DNA from: Bacteriovoracaceae bacterium UBA2428
GTDB lineage: Bacteria > Bdellovibrionota > UBA2428
Reading direction: 5' to 3'
Length of the DNA: 7,079 nucleotides
Assembly (NCBI GenBank): GCA_002343545.1
Contig: DDRA01000060.1
Location: 1-7,079, forward strand
Positions within the stretch are counted from its first letter, which is position 1; every line of letters starts with the position of its first letter. Position numbers and translations under genes: made by a program. Positions 1 through 4,603 of this stretch are shown here, piece by piece. Under the pieces are notes generated by a model. The model ran no database searches. It was given only the letters and a program-made list of their open reading frames with translations, and was not told the DNA's origin.

Positions 1-49
1 AGGCGTGGGCGTGGGCGTGGGCGTAGGCGTGGGCGTGGGCGTGGGCGTC
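1..49. repeat. Hexanucleotide tandem repeat (GGCGTG)n
   Basis: Eight consecutive copies of a GGCGTG-type hexamer fill positions 2-49 and touch the window edge. The fourth copy ends in A (GGCGTA) and the eighth in C. The single A at position 1 suggests that another GGCGTA copy precedes the window, so the array may have a 24-bp higher-order period of three GGCGTG plus one GGCGTA. On the minus strand it encodes alternating Thr and Pro (ACG CCC). A six-base unit cannot shift the reading frame, so slippage would change only the length of the Thr-Pro stretch. Confidence 0.95.
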
Positions 50-234
50 GGTGCGAAGGTCGGATTATCCGAAGGACCCGGCGCGGGATTTAAAGGCGTC
101 GCGGAGGGAATCGACTCGCCGATGCTCGGCACGGAAACGGTCGCCCCGATGACCCGGGCTCGATCGCAAGCGGCGAAAAAAAACAGCAGGACAGCCAGCT
201 CAACGAAGCGTGCTTTCTGTCCAAGCGAGACCAT
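1..234 (-). CDS. Lipoprotein with Thr-Pro repeat stalk (partial, C-terminus outside window)
   Basis: This is the N-terminal 78 codons of a minus-strand gene that stays open to the window edge. It starts at the ATG at 232-234. The first 23 residues form a lipoprotein signal peptide: a short basic start (K7, R9), a hydrophobic run VLLFFF, and the lipobox FAAC with the lipidated Cys at 23. The next residue is Asp, which in enteric bacteria favours inner-membrane retention; whether that rule holds here is unknown. After a Pro/Ser/Ala-rich linker come at least eight Thr-Pro pairs encoded by the hexamer array, typical of extended stalks that carry an outer domain away from a membrane. The functional domain is beyond the window, so no role can be assigned. 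The gene lies 50 bp downstream of the 56-residue protein gene in the same direction, after the pilus chaperone. The ribosome binding site is weak (GAAG just before the ATG). No other ATG, GTG or TTG is in frame back to the upstream stop at 328-330. Confidence 0.8.
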   Translation of the reverse strand, partial: MVSLGQKARFVELAVLLFFFAACDRARVIGATVSVPSIGESIPSATPLNPAPGPSDNPTFAPTPTPTPTPTPTPTPTP

Positions 235-284
235 GTCTTCGTTTCGGATAAACCTGCGCCAAGATTGAGACTTTGAACGCCGTT

Positions 285-455
285 TCAGTAAACAAAGACG
301 TGTAGCGAACGACCGCTCGACGCGTCCTCAAAGCGGACAAACCAAAGGGGCTGGGAGGCCTGCACTTTCAAACGAATACGAGCCGAATGCGACGCGGCAT
401 CTGCCACGATCGCGACGAACGCAAAGAAACCCAAAACCGCGTAGCGCCAAGACAT
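285..455 (-). CDS. Small secreted protein, 56 residues, unknown function
   Basis: A short open frame starting at the ATG at 453-455 and ending in TGA at 285-287. A purine-rich G run (AAAGGGGGG) sits immediately upstream as a good Shine-Dalgarno sequence. Residues 1-21 look like a Sec signal peptide: Arg4, a hydrophobic core YAVLGFFAFVAIVA, and an ADA-type cleavage site. The mature peptide is about 35 residues and reads as three short beta-strand-like blocks (ARIRLKV, LWFVRFED, RSLHVFVY), ending in an aromatic residue. The two DUF4402 subunits nearby also begin their mature parts with an alternating strand (ARARVLSVL) and end in a strand (TVVYVF, TVNYAL), so this could be a minimal relative, a donor-strand peptide or a remnant. 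That is inference from very little sequence. It sits 49 bp after the chaperone gene. I do not recognise the family. Signal peptide, ribosome binding site and position between two co-directed genes together support it being real. Confidence 0.66.
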   Translation of the reverse strand: MSWRYAVLGFFAFVAIVADAASHSARIRLKVQASQPLWFVRFEDASSGRSLHVFVY

Positions 456-462
456 GCCCCCC

Positions 463-484
463 TTTCGTCAAAATAATGACGAAA
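463..484. promoter_or_regulatory. Perfect 8-bp inverted repeat upstream of the small secreted protein gene
   Basis: TTTCGTCA and its exact reverse complement TGACGAAA flank the six-base AT spacer AAATAA. It lies between the chaperone stop and the small-protein start, ending just before the G-rich ribosome binding site. It could be an operator for a dimeric regulator or, in the minus-strand RNA, a modest hairpin that shields the site or protects the 3' end of the chaperone message. It lacks a following T-tract, so it is not an intrinsic terminator. Confidence 0.5.
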
Positions 485-504
485 CTTGAGGCGAGCTCGG
501 CCGC

Positions 505-1347
505 TTACTTCTTGGCCTTCAAAAGCTTCGTGTCGTAAACGGCCGCGCCTTCCTCGTCGGGAGACCGATAGGCCACCAGGAAGTTCCCCTTCGTGAGGGT
601 CTCGAGGGTCGGCTTGAAATCCGGACGCGTCGCGATCACCGGCACCGAGAGTTTCTCTTCGCCGCGAAAACTGCCGACTCCGTTGGCGCGCGCGATGAGC
701 TGCGCGGGATCGATCTTATCTCCCTTGTAGAAAAGCAGATCGCCGTAGACGAAGCCGTTGCCACCCGTCTTCATGATGAAACTCAGGACCGGCTTCTCCT
801 CGGCGACTTCCCAAGTCGGGTTCTCGAGCGAGGCCGTCTTCTGCACGTTACCGTGCTTGAAGTAGACGGGGATCGAAAGCGAAACGCGAGCTTCGAGATT
901 GAAACTGAATCCCTCGGTCGGCTTATCGGACTTCGCCGCCGCGTTCTTCGAGGCCGGCTTGGCTTCCTGCGCGCGCTCGACCGGAAGAAAAGCGAGATGG
1001 CAACGGTATTCGCCGTCGGCCAGACCGCTCGGCGGCACGACCCGTACCCGCACGACTTGATCTTGGCCCGGCGCCATCTCGAAGCGTTTGGGCGAAACGC
1101 GGATCATCGGCAGCAGGCTTCGTTCGTCGTCCGCGGGAGTTTCCACGGCTTCGAGTTTTCCCTGAACGAGGCGGAAGAACTTGGGAACGACTTCGTAGAC
1201 TTCGTTCTTGGCGCCGAGATTCGACACGGTCACCGAAGTCCCGCGCGCCTTGGATTCGACGAGCACCCTCGTCGGAAAAACGCGGATATTCGCGTGCGCC
1301 GAGAAAGCCAAGAGCGAAACGAAAAGCCAGATCGCGCGAAACTTCAT
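505..1347 (-). CDS. PapD-like periplasmic pilus assembly chaperone
   Basis: A 280-residue secreted protein resembling the periplasmic chaperones of chaperone-usher pili, which bind unfolded pilins after Sec export, complete their fold by donor-strand complementation and hand them to the usher. Residues 1-19 form a Sec signal peptide ending SAHA. The first Ig-like domain shows the family pattern: IRVFPTRVLV (21-30), VTVSNLGAKNEVYEV (39-53), then SPKRFEMAPGQDQVVRVRV (85-103) and DGEYRCHLAFLP (111-122). The candidate G1 strand, which would fill the pilin groove, is SLSIPVYFKHG around 156-166. Unusual is a Lys/Ala-rich hydrophilic insertion (about 124-148) between the F1 and G1 strands. The second domain (170-280) is diverged but has the expected beta-strand alternation. 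The start codon follows only a weak ribosome binding site (AGAAAG) that overlaps the tail of a strong terminator, suggesting low expression relative to the pilin upstream. No usher gene is in the window. Confidence 0.87.
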   Translation of the reverse strand: MKFRAIWLFVSLLAFSAHANIRVFPTRVLVESKARGTSVTVSNLGAKNEVYEVVPKFFRLVQGKLEAVETPADDERSLLPMIRVSPKRFEMAPGQDQVVRVRVVPPSGLADGEYRCHLAFLPVERAQEAKPASKNAAAKSDKPTEGFSFNLEARVSLSIPVYFKHGNVQKTASLENPTWEVAEEKPVLSFIMKTGGNGFVYGDLLFYKGDKIDPAQLIARANGVGSFRGEEKLSVPVIATRPDFKPTLETLTKGNFLVAYRSPDEEGAAVYDTKLLKAKK

Positions 1348-1358
1348 AGTTACTTTCT

Positions 1359-1396
1359 AAAAGAAAAAGGGCCGGGGATCCAGGATCCCCGGCCCT
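1359..1396 (-). terminator. Strong intrinsic terminator between major pilin and chaperone genes
   Basis: A perfect GC-rich inverted repeat occupies 1368-1396: at least 12 base pairs (1368-1379 with 1385-1396) around the loop CCAGG. In the minus direction it is followed at once by TTTTCTTTT (1367-1359). It begins 15 bp after the pilin stop codon and its T-tract ends only 11 bp before the chaperone start codon. This is a textbook rho-independent terminator for the pilin message. Because chaperone transcription would have to read through it, or start within the pilin gene, it probably sets a high pilin-to-chaperone ratio. Confidence 0.9.
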
Positions 1397-1411
1397 CGGT
1401 ACGAAAGGACC

Positions 1412-1882
1412 TTAGAGCGCGTAGTTGACCGTGACCGTGAAGGTACCGGTGTAGTTGCCGAGGGCCTGGTTCGCGCGGATCGCGGCGCGGCGGGCGCCGA
1501 CGTGGAAGGTCTGGGAGCCGGTGGTCGGAGCGAGGTCGATGTTCGAAGAGAAGTTATCGACGACGATCTCGTCGTCTTCGACGCCCGGGGTGCCCGCTTC
1601 GTGGAGCATCGGCTCGGGCATGTCGTAGGAGATCTGGAGGCCGACGTTCGCCGTTCCGTTCGTGAGGGCGAAGCGAGCCGCCTTGGCGGTTTCGGTCGGA
1701 GCTACGGTGGCGGCGATGTCGCCACGGTAAGCGTCGCCGAAGTTCAAATCCGTCTCGTTATCGAGCGAAAGGACGGAGAGAACACGAGCTCGAGCCGTCG
1801 CCGAGTCCGAAGCCGCCTGCGCCGATGCGCCCGACCACATTGCAACGGCCAAAGTCATTCCGAAGATGATGTTCTGTTTCAT
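1412..1882 (-). CDS. DUF4402-like pilin, likely major subunit
   Basis: A 156-residue secreted protein with the layout of DUF4402 (PF14352-type) pilus subunits, often found beside PapD-like chaperones. Residues 1-23 are a Sec signal peptide ending AQA. The mature part opens with an alternating strand ARARVLSVLSL, followed by the DLNFGD motif (45-50) that in this family marks the first core strand, an ARFALTNG-type strand (69-76), a GSQTFHVGA segment (122-130), and the closing GNYTGTFTVTVNYAL (142-156). The N-terminal strand before the core could serve as the donor strand in subunit polymerisation (inference). The mature protein is acidic, about -8 by my count, with an acidic loop VEDDEIVVD. 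It has a good ribosome binding site (AAAAGGAA), a stable hairpin just upstream of it, and its own terminator downstream. These are features of an abundant message and the reason I call it the major subunit. The next gene on the right encodes a related but basic subunit. Confidence 0.82.
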   Translation of the reverse strand: MKQNIIFGMTLAVAMWSGASAQAASDSATARARVLSVLSLDNETDLNFGDAYRGDIAATVAPTETAKAARFALTNGTANVGLQISYDMPEPMLHEAGTPGVEDDEIVVDNFSSNIDLAPTTGSQTFHVGARRAAIRANQALGNYTGTFTVTVNYAL

Positions 1883-1898
1883 GATTCCTTTTCTCCCC

Positions 1899-1921
1899 GA
1901 GCCGACCGACGCGGCCGACTC
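1899..1921 (-). promoter_or_regulatory. 5'-leader stem-loop ahead of the major pilin ribosome binding site
   Basis: In minus-strand RNA, GAGTCGGCC (1921-1913) and GGTCGGCUC (1907-1899) can pair over nine positions, seven Watson-Crick and two G-U, around the loop GCGUC. The hairpin ends five bases before the AAAAGGAA ribosome binding site of the pilin gene and has no T-tract, so it is not a terminator. A hairpin here could stabilise the pilin mRNA after cleavage of a longer transcript, or affect translation. No clear sigma-70-type promoter was seen in the rest of the 154-bp gap 1883-2036. Confidence 0.45.
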
Positions 1922-2036
1922 AACACCCGCTTAGATTACGGCGGGAGGAGGCCCTTCTCCCCACGGATTCTTGACGGCCCAAAATAATCAAGGGAAAGAA
2001 GCCTTAGCCGACGACTCGTCGCATGCTGAGGTCCGC

Positions 2037-2549
2037 CTAAAACACGTAGACGACCGTGGCGGCAAAGCGGCCTTCGTAGCGACCGCCGCCGACGCCCCGC
2101 CGCAGGGCCTCGCGCGTCGCCCCGATCTCGAAAGTCCGAACGCCGAGCGGCCCCAGCCACTCGCCGTCGACCGCGATGTCCGCGGCGAAACGGGAAACGC
2201 CGATGCGCAGGGCGGGATTATCGACGTTGCGGAGCTCGATGGAAGCCGGAAGCAGCAAGCGAATCCGGTGGAAAGGAATGCCGATCACGATGAAACGCGC
2301 GGGGCGTCCGTCGATCTGAGCGCGACCGGGCCGAATCACGCGCGCGGGATCCCCCGATTTGCCCACGCCGAAATCCAAGTCCCGCAAAGTGATGATGCGA
2401 AGGAGAAACTTGTCGCGTAAGCGCGCGAGCTCCGGGGGCAGCCCGACCATCGGCATGGGCGCGAGCACGGACTGCGCGCCGACGAACGACGGGGCGCAAG
2501 CGGCGACGGCCAAAAGCACCGAACGAAAGCTTGCCGTCGGGAACCCCAT
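2037..2549 (-). CDS. DUF4402-like pilus subunit, likely minor or tip
   Basis: A 170-residue secreted protein, diverged from but built like the neighbouring pilin. Residues 1-25 are a signal peptide ending FVGA. The core begins with LLRIITLRDLDFG (48-60), matching the family's first strand and DLDFG motif. It continues with ARFIVIGIPF and LLLPASIEL strands and closes with VRTFEIGATREALRRGVGGG and YEGRFAATVVYVF, where F-x-(I/V)-GA and the final GxYxGxFxxTVxY are typical of DUF4402. It differs from the major pilin in a Pro-rich N-terminal extension (QSVLAPMPMVGLPPELARLR) and in being Arg-rich: net charge about +8 by my count, against about -8 for the other subunit. A minor, tip or base-anchoring subunit that contacts the acidic pilin is plausible but inferred. 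The start is fixed by a consensus AAGGAGG four bases after which the ATG at 2547-2549 is reached within a short spacer. The gene lies 154 bp upstream of the major pilin gene. Confidence 0.75.
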   Translation of the reverse strand: MGFPTASFRSVLLAVAACAPSFVGAQSVLAPMPMVGLPPELARLRDKFLLRIITLRDLDFGVGKSGDPARVIRPGRAQIDGRPARFIVIGIPFHRIRLLLPASIELRNVDNPALRIGVSRFAADIAVDGEWLGPLGVRTFEIGATREALRRGVGGGRYEGRFAATVVYVF

Positions 2550-2572
2550 GCCTCCTTGTTAAGCCGTCCTGG

Positions 2573-2602
2573 GCCCGGGACGCCAGCCCCGGGCTTCTTT
2601 TT
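2573..2602 (+). terminator. Intrinsic terminator facing the plus strand, inside the minus-strand gene row
   Basis: GCCCGGG (2573-2579) pairs with CCCGGGC (2588-2594) across an eight-base loop, followed on the plus strand by TTCTTTTT (2595-2602). As a terminator it acts on plus-strand transcription, although no plus-strand gene precedes it. On the minus strand the same hairpin lacks a T-tract and lies between the large lipoprotein gene and the minor pilin gene. It could stop antisense transcripts from entering the lipoprotein gene, or act in the minus-strand RNA as a processing or stability element separating the two parts of the operon. Confidence 0.65.
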
Positions 2603-2610
2603 GCCGACCC

Positions 2611-4578
2611 CTACGGCTGCGAGGGTTGGAGAACCGACTCGACGGCTTCGCGAACCGTGCCCGAGTAACTGACGTCATAGGGAACGACGAGCTTCTTTTC
2701 GGCGGCGACCCACGTCGCTTTGTAACCCGAGGCGGAAATCTCGAAGCGACGCAGCCCCAACTTGGCGGCGTCCCGCGCGTCGATCGCGTTCAGCACGGCC
2801 GAAACGACATCCGACAACTTCGAAATATTCCGCAGGCTCCACTTGAGCCCCGACTTGTCGAGGATATCGATCTTGCGCTGGGGCGTCGAAAGCGCCGCGC
2901 GGAGCCGCTCGTACTCCGCCGCCGTCCGTTCTTTCACGACCTGGGCGCGACGCTCGGTTTCGGCCTTCGCCGCCTCCAGGATCTTCGCGGCCTCCGCCGT
3001 CCTCAACGGGACATTGAGCGTGAACCCTTCGAAGGAGGGTTCCTGACTACCCACGATCGTGACCTTCACGAGATCGATATCGAGCGCCTTGTAAACGGGA
3101 TCCGCCAACGCCGTGCGGAGCTCCCCATGCAGGCGTTCCACGACCGGCAAAGCCTCTTCGTTCTCGCAGTAGGCCGAGGGGAACTCCAGGCGCGTCGCGA
3201 CGTCGCCACGCAGACGCGAAACCGCGGCCGCGCAATCCTTCGCCAGCTGCTCACGACGACGCCGTTCGAGGCCGTCCCGCAGGATCCTCCCGAGGTAGGG
3301 CCCCAGGTTCGCGATCGGCTCCTTGAGCGCGACGCGAAGCGTGCCGTCCGAAATCTCGTGCCTGTCGGAGTTGTCCAAGATCCGCAGCCGGCGGATCTGA
3401 AGCCCTTTGATCAGATCCGGCGTCAAGGCGCTCCGGAGCCCCGGTATGATCGCCTCGACCTTGTCGTAGGTTGCATAAGCGCGCTGGACGTTCCAGAAAC
3501 TCAGCTCGAGCTTCGAGAACTCGGGATTGTTCGGGATGGGCGCACCGAGCGCCTTCAGAAGCGCCGCCTCTCGTTCGGCGAAAGTCGGCGGCGCCGAGCG
3601 GACGAATTCGACGACCGCGGCGGGCGTGGCGCGGGCGTCGATCGTCATGCGAAGGGGAGCCGCGGCGTCGCTCGCGGACGAGGACTCGAAGCGGCGACCC
3701 AACGTGAGCTCCTTCAGATCGCGGCCGAGCCCCTTGAGCTTTCCGTCGCGATCGAGCGACTCGAGCAAGCCCAGCGCGGACTCGAGTTCCTCCACGCCGA
3801 AGACGCCCGGTTGGATCGAGACCGAGAAAGAACGGGGCGACGCGAGCAAAGCCGAAGCCTTGGTGACCTGCGCGAGTCCCCGCGTCAGGAAAACGGAAAG
3901 GTCCTGGGCCGAAGCACGGATGTCGACGACGAAGGACCCGCCCTCTTCCTTCGTGGGCAAAATGACCGCGTTGTGTTCGGCGAGGATCAGCCCCATCTTC
4001 GAGAGCTTGAGGTCGACTCCCTTCAGCGCCGTCTCCAGCCGAGGCAGCAGAGCCTCGAGATCACGCGATTCCAAGCCGATGAGATCACGGGGCGGCACGG
4101 CCAGGCGCAGCCGTTCCTGGAAGAGGGAGAGCGCGTGCGTGCGCCCGTAGTCCCGCGATCCCGTCTCCAGATACTCGAGCAGATCCGCCGCCGAAGCGCG
4201 AACGTCAACCCGCGCGATGCCTTGCCCTTTCCCGGACTCCGTGACGCCAAACTCGTTCGAGAGCACGATCCCATGGACGTGGGCGCCGAGCGCGCGGACC
4301 TTCGCGCGGTTACGGTCCAGGACGCGGAGGGCGTGGTTGACGTAGAACTCGTCGTCCGTGCCAAGTTTCGGATCGATCGTCACCGGGATCTTGAGGTCCA
4401 CGCTCAGGTCGCGGATCTTCTGCTCGCGATCGCTCAAGCCGTAGTTGGTCGCTTTGATGGGCTTCGCCGTTTCGGCCGCCTTGGGCGGAGCTTTCGCTTC
4501 GCCGCAAGCGACGATCGCTTGGGTCGCGAAAGCGGCCAGGCAGGCCGTCTGGATCTTGGTTCCGAGAAGCTTTTTCAT
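2611..4578 (-). CDS. Large repeat-domain lipoprotein (655 residues), unknown family
   Basis: A predicted lipoprotein with signal peptide and lipobox IVAC, Cys at 25, followed by Gly and a Lys/Ala/Pro linker to about 45. I do not recognise the family. The rest divides into about six diverged units of 85-110 residues, near 50-140, 150-235, 236-330, 331-435, 436-537 and 540-650. Each shows an opening helix or strand, a Leu-rich helix (for example ALGLLESL, GLRSALTPDLI, RLHGELRTAL), a strand of the type LKELTLG or RRLRIL, a strand such as VDVRASA, VDIRASA or TIDARAT, and a helix such as ADLLEYL, QDLSVFL or AVVEFV. Units 3 and 4 align well with units 3 and 4 of the neighbouring lipoprotein, sharing IQP-x-x-G-(I/V)-EE and GLR-x-x-LTP-(D/E)-L. 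No catalytic motif is visible; a structural or binding role at the envelope is the most that can be said. The ribosome binding site is AAAAGGAA. The gene starts 25 bp after the neighbour's stop, so the two are probably co-transcribed. Confidence 0.85.
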   Translation of the reverse strand: MKKLLGTKIQTACLAAFATQAIVACGEAKAPPKAAETAKPIKATNYGLSDREQKIRDLSVDLKIPVTIDPKLGTDDEFYVNHALRVLDRNRAKVRALGAHVHGIVLSNEFGVTESGKGQGIARVDVRASAADLLEYLETGSRDYGRTHALSLFQERLRLAVPPRDLIGLESRDLEALLPRLETALKGVDLKLSKMGLILAEHNAVILPTKEEGGSFVVDIRASAQDLSVFLTRGLAQVTKASALLASPRSFSVSIQPGVFGVEELESALGLLESLDRDGKLKGLGRDLKELTLGRRFESSSASDAAAPLRMTIDARATPAAVVEFVRSAPPTFAEREAALLKALGAPIPNNPEFSKLELSFWNVQRAYATYDKVEAIIPGLRSALTPDLIKGLQIRRLRILDNSDRHEISDGTLRVALKEPIANLGPYLGRILRDGLERRRREQLAKDCAAAVSRLRGDVATRLEFPSAYCENEEALPVVERLHGELRTALADPVYKALDIDLVKVTIVGSQEPSFEGFTLNVPLRTAEAAKILEAAKAETERRAQVVKERTAAEYERLRAALSTPQRKIDILDKSGLKWSLRNISKLSDVVSAVLNAIDARDAAKLGLRRFEISASGYKATWVAAEKKLVVPYDVSYSGTVREAVESVLQPSQP

Positions 4579-4603
4579 CGTTGTTCCTTTTCTTTCCGCT
4601 TGC

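Noticed and set aside
1..49. CRISPR-like or G-quadruplex function of the repeat
   Set aside because: There are no spacers and the unit is only 6 bp. It is fully explained as Thr-Pro codons on the minus strand.
1718..1730. RGD tripeptide in the major pilin
   Set aside because: A three-residue match is expected by chance and there is no context for integrin binding.
853..1987. Plus-strand frames 853-1428 and 1502-1987 opposite chaperone and pilin
   Set aside because: Antisense to well-supported secreted proteins; products are charged shadows without motifs.
1971..1999. Sigma-70-like promoters, including TTGACG near 1971 and AAAATAAT motifs at 471 and 1981
   Set aside because: No pair of -35 and -10 boxes with proper spacing and orientation toward a gene could be built; the AT motifs fit the antisense direction as well.
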